Positions 36,301 through 48,160 of a stretch of 64,000 nt of DNA are shown one piece after another (position 1 is the stretch's first letter; each line of letters begins with the position of its first letter). The notes under the pieces were generated by a model. The model was not told the origin of the DNA. It did no database searches and saw nothing but the letters and a program-made list of their open reading frames with translations. Position numbers and translations under genes: made by a program. The stretch is taken from the NCBI GenBank assembly GCA_003117195.1, contig BDSI01000169.1, forward strand, positions 124,001-188,000, in the 5' to 3' direction. The stretch comes from Eudorina sp. 2006-703-Eu-15. Taxonomy: Eukaryota > Chlorophyta > Chlorophyceae > Chlamydomonadales > Volvocaceae.

Positions 36301-39300
36301 TACGGGGGGCGCCCAACAACCTGCTGCCCATGGCCACGGTGAGGGGGAGGGGGAGGGGGGGAGGAGGGGGGGTGGGGGGGAGGGGGAGGGGGAGGGGAGG
36401 GGGAGGGGGAGGGGGAGGGGGAGGGGGAGGGGGAGGGGGAGGGGAGGGGAGGGGGAGGGGAGGGGGAGGGGGAGGGGGAGGGGGAGGGGAGGGGGAGGGG
36501 GAGGGGGAGGGGAGGGGGAGGGGGAGGGGGAGGGGGAGGGGAGGGGGAGGGGGAGGGGGAGGGGGAGGGATGCAGGGGCCGGGGACGGGGAAGGGCGGCA
36601 GCAACAAGAGTGTGTGTGGGGGCGAAGATCAAGAGAGAGAGTGTGTGTGTGTGTAGGGGGGGGGGGTAGGCCGGACAGAGTGGCGCTGACAGGGGGGGGG
36701 GTCGGGGCGGCGGGTGAGCTGAGGGCGGGTTCGCTGGTCGTTGTTGCGGTGATGGGAAAGGACCGACGCCGCTCTAGAAGATGTAGGAACAAGGTACATC
36801 ATTGATATCCCGTACTTCAGTACAAGCCCCGCATCTTGCGCACGCGCAGTCCGCACCCCTGGACCCTTGTCCGCCGCCTTTGGCCTGAAGCCGCATGTCC
36901 TGTGCCCCGCCTTTGTCTCGTTTGCCACTCCCCCATATGCCACCCCCTCGCCCCTCTCCCTCCCTCCCCCATCCCCCCAGGTCCTGAGCATCGGTCGGGA
37001 TATCGCCCGGGGTCTGGAGTACCTGCACCCCACCATCGTGCACCGGGACCTCAAGGTGGGGCGGAGGGTGGGGTGGGGGGTGAGGGGGATGAGGGTGAGG
37101 GGGCAGGGGTAGCTGGGGAGGGGCCGGAGCGCGGGGGCTGGTGTTCCGGTGGGCTTACCGCACCGCACCTCCCTTCCCCACCATCCTTCCTCCTCGGGGC
37201 TGTCCCGAAGCCGAGTCCTCCTCGGACTCTCCCCCCTCGTCCCCCCTCTTGGACACCCTGCCTCCACCTGACCTCCACCTGACCTCCAACTGACCTCCAC
37301 CCCCCACCCCCCACCCTCCCCGCAGCCCGCCAACGTGCTTGTGAACGACCCCCTGGGACCCCGCCAGGTGGCCAAGCTGTCGGTGAGTGGGCACACACCG
37401 GGGGGAGGGGGGGGAGGGGTCTTGGGGAAAGGGGGGCGGGGGGGAGGAGGGGCTGGGGGGGGAGGGGCTGCGGGGGTCAAGCCCAGCGACGTGGGGTCAC
37501 ACCGTGTGCCGCTGTGGCTCTTGTGGCTCCTCGGATTGGGGGCGGGGCGGGGAAGGTGTCGGCGGGGCGGTTGGGGCGGGACGGAACCGGGGGGAGGAGG
37601 CCGAGAGGCGCCGTGCCCAGCGGGCAGGAGAGCTTTGGGGCCAAGGCGCCGTCCCCACATCGGTCGGTCGGTCGGTTGGTCGGTCGGGGTGGGCCGCCCG
37701 CCACGGGTCACACCCGCCCCAGGTTCCCGGAAGTCGGACCTCCTCCGCACCGCCTCCCCGACCGCCGGGGACTGACCCGCGCTGACCCACCGGACCCGGA
37801 CCCGGACCCGGACCCGGGCCCGGACCCGGACCCGGACCCGGGCCCTGTCAGCCGCCCGTGTGGCTGACTGACGCCCAAGCACCCACGGGTCCGCGAGCTA
37901 CCCACATCGACCAGTCCCCCTCTTGACGCGTTCTCCCGATCCGCTTTTGTTGGGACCCGTGGGTCGGCTGCATAACCCAACCCCCGGCGGACTCCCTCCC
38001 TGGCGTCGCTGGCCTCCCTGGCCTCCAGGACTTCGGACTGGCCCGGCTGCATTGCTCGGAGCTGCTCACAAAGCACCCGGAGGCGGGCACGGTGGGCGGC
38101 GCCGGGTTTGTGGTGGGGGTCCACTTGTTGGTGTGTGGGCTGCAGAACGACTGTTTGAGGAGATCTCCTCGGAGATTCGTCTGTACGACCATCTCTCGTA
38201 CTTGCCGTTCTGTCGTACAGTTCTGTGACGTTTTCCTCGAGATACCGTATGCGCGGTGGTGGTGCGGTCGTTTTTGTGGTGTCTGTCGGTGTTGCCCTCC
38301 ACTCGTAGCTTCGTGAGCGGGTGGCTGACTCGGACCGCCCCCCTCGCGTCACCTCCCCCTCCCTCCGCCGCAATCCTGTGCCCCGCGCCTCTGCCCCCTC
38401 GCCCCCCTCCGCCTTCCTCCCCCGTCATATGCCACCCGGGTCCCCTCGCCCAGCCGGCGTACATGGCTCCAGGTGCGGCGCCCTATGGGTTCCGGAGGGG
38501 GGCCTATGCTTGGAAGTGGCAGGACCGACGGACTAAGCTACCCACCTACCTCGCCAACTACAAAACCACCTACCTACCTACCCACCTGTCGGGCTGTGTG
38601 CCTGCCTACCCATGCAGTTGATTAAGTCCCCCCTCCCACATGCTGCAATATCGCAACACCTGCTGCCTGCCCCATCGGTCCTGCAACCCTCTCCCTCCTA
38701 CCGCCCCTGCTACCTCCCACCGGACCGCTGCAGAGTGCTTCGATGTGGCCGTCGCAACCATCACGTACCACGTCGACATGTACGCGCTGGGTAAGTACGA
38801 CAAACGGGTGTACGACAGGGATTGCACCGCGTGCGGCGGGATGGCAAGGTCGGTCCCCCGCACACGGTGTGTCCCACCGCCCACCCAACCCCGGGGTCTG
38901 AGGACGTGTCCTGTTGCAGGGGGGGCGGGGGCCGGAGCCGGGCCGGGGGTGTACCGTACCGGCAAATTGGCAGCCCCTTCTCCACAATTCGGGTTCTCCT
39001 TGTGGGCTTGCGGCTCCAAGAGCACCTGTCCCTCCCTATCCCCGCTCAACGTGCAGGCATCCTGCTGTGGGTGATGCTGACGGGTTGTGAGCCCTGGCAG
39101 GTGAGCGCGGGGAAGGCGGGCGGGTGTGGGTGGGTGTCGTGGGTGGATGGTGGGAGAGGGCGAGGGCCGGGGACTCAGCGGGGGATTACAAAGTTACTGA
39201 TCCGCGAGCTGGCTGTGTGTGTGTGTGTTTTTGCGTGTGTGCGTGTGTGTGTGTGTTTGTGCGTGTGTGCGTGTGCGTGTGTGCGTTGAGATAGGGACCC

Positions 39301-40988
39301 GCCCGAGCCGCCCCGTCCCCCAGGTTTGGTTCGGTGTATTGTGGGGGAAAGAGGGACTGTGTGCCCGGGTGTGTTTCGGACCGTTGGGAGAACCCCTGGA
39401 GCTGTGGAGCGGACCCGAGGGGGCGACCTCGGGGACCTCGCGATTTCGCTGTCTTGACTGACAAAAAGGGGGAGCTCGGGGTGGCTGGGGAGGGAGGACG
39501 CACGGAAAGGGGATAGCGACCCCATGCCGTACATGCCGACTGCCGTGCTGAGCCGTACTCATCTGTTCTCCCTCCCCGCGGTTGTGTGTGTGTGTGTGTA
39601 TGCGTTTTGTCGGGCGGTGTTGCCCCCCGGGGGGCTGCAGGGCGTCAACTTCATGCGCCTGGCCTTCCGAGTGGCGTACTGCCAGGAGCGGCCGCCCCTG
39701 TGCGCCATCCCTCCCGGCCGCCGGCCGCCCAAGCTGCTGCGCCTGATCCAGGCCTGCTGGGACCCGGACCCGCGGCGGCGCCCCGCGGCGGCGGAGGTGG
39801 TGAAGCAGCTGATGCTGGTGCAGGAGCTGGTGCGGGTGCAGCCGTCCTCCTCGGAGCTCCAGGAACAGGTCGGGTCGCCCGGGGGCCGTGAGGCTCCCCC
39901 GCATGCCCCGTCCCAGGCTGTTTCCTGACCCCATCACTGGAAGCCTATGCCATCGTCGGTCCGCCTCCTGTCTGCCCGCCTGCCCGCCTGTGTGAGCGTC
40001 TTGAGGGCCCATGTTTCAAACATGCCGTGTTACATCCGCACCGGTACGGCACACGAAGTACGCCACAGAACATCTACGGCATAAGAAGTACCGTATGCCA
40101 CAGCACATCATCATCTACCACATCATCTACGCCCCCCTTCCCCCTCCCCGGGGGAACGCCACTGTCCCCCTCCCGTTGCCGCAGATGTCGGGTTCGGACA
40201 TCGGGCCCTTGTGGCCGGTGCCCGACGCCCGGAAGCTGCGGGGCCAGCCGCGCTGTATGTCGGTCTTCGCAGACCCCTCGGCGAACACGGCCGCGGCCAC
40301 CGCCGCCCCGCCCCAGCTGCAGCTGCAGCAGCATCCACTGCCGCTACCACCGCCACATCACCATCATCATCAGCAGCAGCCCTATCAGCAGCAGCAGCAA
40401 CAACAGCATCAACATCACCCTCATTATCATCAACAGCAGCAGCGCCACTCGTCGGCCGAGGCACGTGTGTACGAGCAGGCCGTGAAGCAGCGGTTGGCGG
40501 TTGGCCGGGTGCCCCGCCCCCTCACCCACCGCCGGTTCTCATCCAGCGGTCACACATCGGCGGGCATCTTCACATCGGCGGGAGGCGCCCGACAGCGCGC
40601 CCCGGGATCCGGGGCCCCGCCGGAGCCTGTCGGATTGAGTCCAGGTCCGGATCTCGATCCGGATCTGGATCCAGATACGGATGCGGGCTCTGGGCTTGCT
40701 GCAGAGTGGGGCCGGCGGTGCCGGGACCAATCGTCCTCGGGGCCGGACGGAGGCGGTGGAGGAGGAGGCGGTGGAGGCCGTTTCCTGGCCTCCCTGGACG
40801 GCAGCTGGCGTACGGCGGGCAGCATGGTCCGGGCAGCGGCGCCGACGGCGGCGGCGGCGGCAATGAGGTTCACTGGAACGCCGTTCGGTACGGGCGGTAC
40901 GGTGACGCCGCTCACTTTGGAGGGGGATGATGATGGTGATGGTGATGATGATGATGTGCTGGGTGATGGAGGCGCCAACGCCGACTGA
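30375..40988 (+). CDS. Receptor-like TKL protein kinase 1, 17 exons, 1220 residues
   Basis: Exons: 30375-30701, 31084-31168, 31591-31665, 32119-32150, 32627-32842, 33242-33536, 33859-33994, 34628-35256, 35818-36338, 36981-37055, 37326-37382, 38029-38091, 38454-38472, 38734-38790, 39057-39100, 39641-39868, 40185-40988. The sum is exactly 1221 codons. A signal peptide (MKPRRVIALHVLPFLLQLV, cut near ANA) is followed by a beta-helix-like segment (TPVLVDRNLTVRG, NYRLGNHNQAPG) and a domain with CVNDSS, CWPHRG and YLCDILMTDRC. One membrane span sits near residue 340-358 (LVAVAAVMITSVVLV) with a basic stop-transfer. A Gly/Ala-rich linker leads to an intact kinase: GKGSFG, VAVK (near 697), HEVAVL, HRDLKPANVL, DFGLA, MAPE, DPRRRP. 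The tail is Gln/His-rich. It presumably signals from the cell surface to the cytoplasm; the ligand is unknown. Confidence 0.9.
31486..31572 (+). repeat. 18-bp minisatellite before an acceptor
   Basis: About five units of ccctaacacccccgggg-type sequence in intron 2 of kinase 1, ending just upstream of the acceptor at 31590. Confidence 0.85.
34421..34490 (-). repeat. tRNA-like intronic element, short form, plus partial copies
   Basis: In intron 7 of kinase 1. Its reverse complement reads ggtatagggaattggtagac, then the gctgctgccagagcgac core and a B-box-like ggttcgactgg. Two further partial copies lie at about 34511-34541 and 34553-34573. Confidence 0.8.
36339..36569 (+). repeat. GGGGGA-type G-rich array, intron 9 of kinase 1
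   Basis: About 230 bases of (G)4-5A units start at the donor of exon 9. The minus-strand Pro/Ser-rich ORFs are artefacts. The corresponding intron of kinase 2 also begins G-rich (GGGGT/GGGGA). Confidence 0.9.
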
Positions 40989-41527
40989 GGGCAGGGAGGG
41001 CGTCGGTGGGGCGCGCTCGTGTAGGAATGCAGCACAGCTACCTCGCAGCGGGCCGGCTTCGTGCGTGAAGGTGCGTCAAGGTTGAGTGTTAATTGTTCCG
41101 TCCTTGGACAGTGCCGCCCTCCACCCCGGCCCTACCCCTACCCCTACCGGGAGATTCATCGACCGAAACAAGTCGCGGGAGAGTTCCACCTTGCAGGGCG
41201 TAGGTCCCGTAGGGAGGTCCAGGGAGGGAGGGATACGAAACGACAGTCGTACGGCACTGTCTGGCTCTCCTCCCCTCTCGGGCCCCCCCCCCAACGCCGC
41301 CGGGTGATCCGGCGTGCTGACATCACCCGGGCGCTCCTTCTCAAGGAGAGGGAGGGAGAGGGGGAGGGAGAGGGGGAGGGGTGCGCAGCAAAGATAGAGT
41401 GTAGGCGTGTCAGGGCTGGGATGTGGGACACTGCAACGCCCACGGCTGATGATATGATTATGACGATACCAAACGACGTCAGATTTCTTCAGCGCGTCCG
41501 CGATATCCGTCCGGGCGTCGCGACGTC

Positions 41528-41656
41528 GGTCCGGCACTTGGTGGGGCTCGGTCCGGCACTTGGTGGGGCTCGGTCCGGCACTTGGTGGGGCTCGGTCCGG
41601 CACTTGGTGGGGCTCGGTCCGGCACTTGGTGGGGCTCGGTCCGGCACTTGGTGGGG
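41528..41656 (+). repeat. 22-bp tandem repeat
   Basis: Six near-perfect units of ggtccggcacttggtgggg plus ctc, head to tail with no spacers. Confidence 0.92.
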
Positions 41657-41783
41657 CACTGTGCGAATGTACGAACTGGAAGTCTGCACATACACACAGA
41701 TGACTGAGGGGTGTATTCACGGCCACGCCAGGCGTGATGAGTGTGATTGCCGGGATCACCCGGGTCACCTCTGCGGCACCGTT

Positions 41784-41873
41784 TTACGGCACATTGCTGT
41801 CCTGTACGGCACATTGCTGTCCTGTACGGCGTATTGCGGTCATGTACGGCACATTGCCGTATTGTACGACGTT
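41784..41873 (+). repeat. 20-bp degenerate repeat with GTACGGCA
   Basis: Four units built on tacggcacattgctgtcctg. The GTACGGCA core is frequent in non-coding parts of the whole window. Confidence 0.8.
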
Positions 41874-42944
41874 TAGACCGCGGCCATTGATTTGAAGTGT
41901 GGCAGTGATGGTGATGATGCAGCAGGGGAGGATGCGGCCAGTACGTGCCTGTGCCTGTGCGTCTAGGGTGGGGACTGTTGGGGAATACGGTATGGGGGGG
42001 CTGCGACGACGGTGCTTGACCTGGTTCAGGCGTGGGTAACACACGTGATGTACGACATTGTAGGGTGGCGGGGTCGTTGTTGTTGTTGTTGTGGTGGTGG
42101 TGGTGGTGGTCGTGGGATCGCGCAGGGAAGGGACCGGTGGGAGCTTGGCGGCACGGAAGCCGTATGTCATGTATGGTGTATGTGCGGACGTACGGATTCC
42201 GGGGCTCGCGGCATGGTAGCGCCCCTGGAGAGCTGGTAGCGCCCCTGGGTTCTGTGGTGGGCTCGTCATTGCCTTGGCAGCTGCGGCTGTCTGGCCAGCT
42301 CGCCGGCTGCGGGGCACCCGACCCGCAGCCCAGCGCGCCACGAAAGGGAGGCGCGGGCGCGGCGGCCTGCAGGCTGCACCCTACACAACCACGCCGAACG
42401 GGGGGGACGAGCCAGGGGAATAACCGTCATGGCTCGCATCGAGTCATACCTCATAATATACCGTTGCACCGATCCATTCATGCCTATATATTTTAGGGTG
42501 GCCGTGTTGGCCGCCGGTTCTTTCCGTTGTGCAGCCGAACCGCCGTAGCTGTAGCACCAGCCGAGCCGCCCGGGTGAACTGTGTGCTTGAACAAGTCGGC
42601 AAGGCACCTGGCTGCGCCTGTGCAGATGTGAGAAGCCCAAATGCCTGCAGGTGTGTGCGCGTGTGTGTGTGTGTGTGTGCGTGTGTGTGAAGAGAAGAGG
42701 CCCTGTGTGTGTTTAATGAGAAACCCGTATGTGTGTGTATCGTTACATATCTGACCGGGAGCGAGGTGCGGGCAGTGGGCATGCGGGGGGCGGGGCTTGC
42801 AGCGCCCCTTCGGATGCCGTCGCTCTTTTACATGTGTGTTGGCGAGGCGGGGGGCGGGAGGGTGTACGGCGGTGTACGGCGCGATCTGAGTTCCACGTGT
42901 AAACATGTGGGTGGGGCTCCACATCGAACTGTGTGATTTCATGA

Positions 42945-43280
42945 GTGAGCGATAAGCACACCGCGGCGGAGACGATCACGCAGTCGGCGCCCCGCACCAG
43001 GGGCTACTTGGAATGGGCTTCCGTGCCTGTACACTTTGTTATTATGGATGTTGCAGTGGACCCCGCGGGTCATCTACTTAATGTTTTTGGGTTAAATAAA
43101 GGGGGGACCCCGCGGGGTGCCGTCGCGCAGGCCAACTTCATTCTTGACGGCACCGTTACGGCTTCTCCTTCCTCTACGTGGCAGGGTTTAATGAACTTCG
43201 CAATCAAGGCTAGGTTGCCCCAGTCAAGATCCATCCGAACATACGCTTCGTGTGATATCAGTGACTGCGTACTGGACTGA
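42945..43280 (+). other. Unexplained open reading frame
   Basis: About 111 codons ending TGA at 43278-43280, with no ATG at its left end; the first Met is internal (VHFVIMDVAVDP). Parts such as AVAQANFILDGTVTAS and WQGLMNFAIKARLPQ read like genuine protein rather than low-complexity noise. It could be a terminal exon with its upstream part not recognised, a gene relic or a transposon fragment. Confidence 0.3.
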
Positions 43281-44351
43281 CTATGCAGTAGGCCTATGAG
43301 CGAGTGGGTCGAAGCCTCTGCACGTTGTGTCGCGCACCGCCCCCCCCCCTCACACACACACACCCGGGCCACCCGGGCAAGGTGCTGCACCCAACCTGGT
43401 GGGGGGCTGATGGGGCGGTAGGCGGCTCCGCGTGGCGGCGCGCCCGCACGGGTCACCTAACTGTCACCTAGCTGGTGTCGAGCGCATGCGTGTGTGAGTT
43501 GGTTGGATAGTTGGTTAGTTAGTTGCATGGTGGGGAACTTTCGGGGAGAACGTCAAAGCTCTCCTAATGCTTTCATGGTTACCGCGAACGCAGTTTGTTA
43601 TGAGATAACAGCATTAATAATACGTGGTGAAGTCTGTCTCCTACGTACGTCGTTGATCTGTCGCCCTAACGCCCTCTGTTCCCTGCCATTGCAAAATGCT
43701 CTACTCCAGTGCACGTACGGCACATCAAATGATCCTGTTCAATCAATGCAATTCTAAGGAATGCATGGCAAGCCACAGCGAGAACTTCACGACTGCCGTG
43801 CGTGATCCGTGATGACAACAGCTGACAAATCGCAACATTCTAGCCATGCTGGATCGCATGTAAAGATTAACGCACAATATCCAGAAGCTAAGTGCTACCA
43901 GTAACGAGTTCCGAGGCCTTCCCTCACTAAATGAATGGGACGAGCGATGAGGTAGTTTTGCGGCATATGCATGCGAATACGGAAATGTTAGCGCAACTGA
44001 GTTTTTCGTTTCCAAGCTCGGAACTGATGCTCAAAAATATTTAAAACAAACATGTTAGCATGAATGCATAAACGGCGTTTGGGACATTAATGTATGTCGT
44101 ATGCTCTGTGTACGGTACGTTCCAAAACGGCTACGTCCTCTGAATCACACGTGAACATCTTTAAATACTTAGCAAATTATACGTTTCCCACAAAATTCTT
44201 AGGCACATACAATCAGGCTGCAGCATGTGGTGCCCGCAGTACCTGTATAATCCGTTTTTCACGCCAGCAATGGATTTGAATGACCGTTCCAAAGGAAAAT
44301 GCTTACCTTCAACCATTTCTAGTTACTAGACACTAGCTTTGATGTTTGGCG

Positions 44352-47300
44352 ATGCTCAGGCCCGCGACCCTCCGGAGAGCTTTCTCCTGCGTCGTCGGGA
44401 GCTTATTACTGACCCTTGCTCTTGCGGCTGGGGATGGCGGGCTCGCAGTTTCACCGCCGACCGCAGTTATGGTGACCAACGGCCAAGACCTGGCGCGCGC
44501 CTTCGTTAATTCAAGCATCTCAGTCGCGCTGCTTGAACATGATGTCTATATGACAGACAGCGACTGGGCTAATATCGCCACGCCGGTGCTCCGGCTGCGA
44601 AACCTAACGGTCCGGTCCATTGACCCGTCCACGACGCGCGACACGGCCCACACGTTGCTCGACTTTGGCTTCGTGGCCTCCAAGGTGGGGAAGGAGGATT
44701 GGGGGACGGAAGGAGGGGAAGACCGGGCGGATGAGAGCGGAGGGAGTGAGCGACAAGGAACACACACACACCGGCTTCTGCCACTTTGTCCCATTCCTCG
44801 GTACGTGCTTAGCAGGTTTCCTGTTGAGCATGTGGGTCACTGGGTTGGGTCGGGTGGATTACTTTTCCAACCACACAGCCGCACCCGGTCCCCCGCCTGA
44901 CCCGCCACCAGGGGTGGGACAGCCAACCGGGCCCAACCGGGCGGTGAAGGTCACATCCCCGTGTCCGTATCCACGGCGGGGTGGGGGGAGAGCAGGCAGG
45001 GTGGGGGTCCTTACCGTGATGCATGCCCATCTGGGTCGCGGCGATGGCGGCCGCCACGGAAAGGCAGACCGACCGCTATCGAGGTCCACCAGCCGAGCTT
45101 GGTGGCTCGGCCCGGCGGCTGCCAGGTCCTCCCGGTCTTACCCTCCACTACGCCGTACGTAAACCCCTCGTGCGGTATAGAAGCCCGGCCTCCCCCTCCC
45201 GCCCTCTCCCGCCCTATCCCTGTCTCCCTCTCTCTCCCTCCCTCCCTCTCCCTCTGCCTCCCTCCCTCTCCCTCCCTGCCCTCCCCCCTTCAGATCCAGC
45301 TGGGTCCGAATGTCACCCTGACCTTCAGCGGCCTGTTCCTGAAGAACTACCGCATTGGGAATCACAACATGGCACCTGGTGGGGGGGATGGGGATGGCTG
45401 GAGGGGTTGGGGATGGGGGGTTGGCAGTACCCGAGGGTGGAGGTGGAGCCGGGAGGGCGGCCCTAGGGACGGGACTGGGGGGCTGTGTACTGGCTACCGG
45501 GGACAAGGCGGGGGCAGGCCGGTGTCGTTGCCGTCGCCCCCCATGGGAGGCCCCCCATGGGAGGCCCCCCATGGGAGGCCCCCGTTTGACTGGTTTAGGC
45601 AGGGCAACGGCAGGTGCAGCACCAGATGAGTTATTCGGCTGTTGTGGTACGGGTCGGGTGGATGGACTCAGGGACATGGGACCACCCGCCCTCCCAAGCT
45701 GTGCCGCCCTAACTTCCAACCTCCAACGTCCAACCTTCAACCTCCCTCCTTCATCCCCTCCCCTGTCCCCTCCCCTGGTCAGGACTGGACATCTTGATCC
45801 CCACCCCACCCAACGCCTCCTCCGTCATGCTCATAATCGACAGCGTGTTAGTCCACCGTAAGGCCGGGGGGGGCAGGGGAGGGTATGGGATGGGAAGGGA
45901 GGGGAGGATATAGGACATTGGTAGACATGTTGAAGGGGAGGGGGGAAGGGTAGGGAAACGAAGGGAGGGAAGGGAAGGGAGGGCCCTCAAGAGGAACGGG
46001 ACGCGGGGAGGACCTGGGGTGGGGTGGGGTGGGGGGGGGTGGGGTGGGGTGGGGGGCAGCCGGCAGGGGAGCGGCAGGGTTGGGGGGCCGGCGGGCGCAG
46101 CAGCTGGCGGGGCGGGAGACAAGAGGGGATGACTTGTGCTATTGGGGTGGGGTCGGGCCGGCGCCGCGTCGACTGCTGGGGGGCTTACAGTGGAGACTTT
46201 ACACGGGGAGGATGCCAAGATCTTGCCTGGACGCGCTGTACGGTTGCACGGAAGTATTGCTGCCCACCTTCCCGTCTGCCGCTGCGCCCACTTCCGAACG
46301 TCCGGCCCCCTCTGCCCCCCTCCATCTGCCCCCCTCCCTCCGCCTCATCCTGCCGGACGCTGCCGTACTGTGCCGTAATTCAGGAGCATGCTTCCCCGTC
46401 ACGTTTCAACTGCAGGTGGGTGCAGTAGGTGCGGGGTGGGTGGCCCGCCCGCCCATCTCCGTCATCAGCCTACCTGCCTAACTCGCCGTACAGTCTACCG
46501 CCCCCCAAATCCCACCAGCCCCGCGAAGTCCTGGATGGCTCCTTCCAACCCCCCCTCCCTCCATCCCCCCAAAGCGGCCCCCAGGCGCACGCGTCGTTGA
46601 CTTTGTCTCTTCTCTGTCGTTTATCTGGCAATCAGAAACGTACTTTCCTCGTTATTTTCGCCCGCGGCCACCCCCATGTAACCCCGCACTAATTCTCAAA
46701 CCAACCCAAACCAATCGATACCAACCCAAACCAATCCAAACCAACCCAAACCAACCCAACGGCAGTCTCTGGCCAACTACCCGCGGGACCCCTCCGTCCC
46801 CGGCAAGAACACGGGGAGTGCCGTACTGCCGCCGCAACCGCCCAACTGCACCAACGATTCGACCGCAACGGTGGCGACGCCGATGCAACGGTGCTGGCCG
46901 CACCGGGGCTCGTACGATAACATGGCCGTACCGGGCGCGGAGCTGGATTCGTACGGCAAGACCACGCAGAGCCGAATCGTGGTCATGCTCGTGCAGGTGT
47001 GTGGCGGGCGGGGGGGGTCGCTGGGTGGCCGCGGTGTGTGGGGGGGGTGGGAGGGGGCCGGGGCGGGAGAGGCGGCAGGCAGGGGCGTGGTGGAGGAGGG
47101 AAGTGCAGGGAGCTGCAGAAGGAGGAAGGAGAGTAATGGGGCAGGGGGTTGGTGCTGCCGCGATCACAGCCCTTCAGGGCTGCTGCATCCCAACGACCAT
47201 ACCACCAACGATTAAACCACCAGCAACTAAACGCACCAACTAAACGTACCATCGAAACGGATGATCTGCCGACAGGGCAACGGTCTCGCGGGTCGGTCGT

Positions 47301-48125
47301 GTCTGTGTTCTGCCAGGAGCCGTTCAGGGGCGGGCGGGCGGGCGGGTCTCCAGCCGCAGAGGGGCGGATGGGTGGGTCGAAAGGTGGTCCCGACGGACGC
47401 AGCGGCCCATCCGGGGACCAAGTCCCCTCCTGCGGCCTCCCTCCCCAATCGGGCGAGTGCCCCGGGCACCGGGGGTACGATGGCGGTCTAGGGTTTCGTG
47501 GTGGCGGCCGGGGGAGGGAGGGAGGGAGGGGTGATGGGGTGGGGATGCGTGGAGTGCATGCTAAGGAGATCGCCATGACGAGCTGCGGTTGGTGGTTGGT
47601 GGTTGGGACGCCGGGTCGCCTACGGGCATTGCGCACCCCCCCCCACCCCGGGAGCAGCATCGTCCTTGATTATGTGTTCACACCTCGTCTTGAGCAGCAG
47701 CCGTTCTGTCACGAGCATTGATACAGATACTGAAGTACGGTGCAGTACGGTGCAGTTCAACACGCATGGTGCAGTGCAGCGCAGACAGTACAGCACAGAT
47801 GCCGCCGTGCGGTGTAGCGCAGTACATGTGAGGTACAGTGTAGTACTGTCCAGTGCAGTGATGTCGAGGCGATGGCGTGTGCTGCCACGGCGGCGGTTCG
47901 CGGTCCAACCTCCCGGCCACCCGGACACCCCGCCCGAGAACGACCCCCCGTACCGCAAGTCGATGTGCCGTACATCCGTATGCCGTACACAGGACTTTTA
48001 CGTTTGTGAAGTGCTCATGAACGACAGCTGCGTGGCGGCCATGAGTGCCTTGGGTTGCGCCTTCTACACGTTTGCCTCCCTGCACCCCCCGGGGAATCCG
48101 AAGCCGCTGATGCCTATGCCGGTCA

Positions 48126-48160
<35 letters not shown>

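Larger units (their letters stand above)
40989..44351. other. Interval between the two receptor kinases
   Basis: The first half is GC-rich and repetitive (22-bp array, GTACGGCA repeats, GT run at about 42656-42690). One unexplained ORF occupies 42945-43280. From about 43500 to 44340 the sequence is AT-richer and probably holds the promoter of kinase 2. No relic of a third kinase was seen. Confidence 0.6.

Noticed and set aside
35580..36805. Minus-strand Pro/Ser ORF and plus-strand Gly/Arg ORF around the kinase exon
   Set aside because: Created by the G4-5A array in intron 9; the kinase frame with GKGSFG and HEV motifs explains the coding part.
41528..41656. CRISPR-like regular repeat
   Set aside because: Units are contiguous with no spacers and the genome is eukaryotic; it is a simple tandem repeat.
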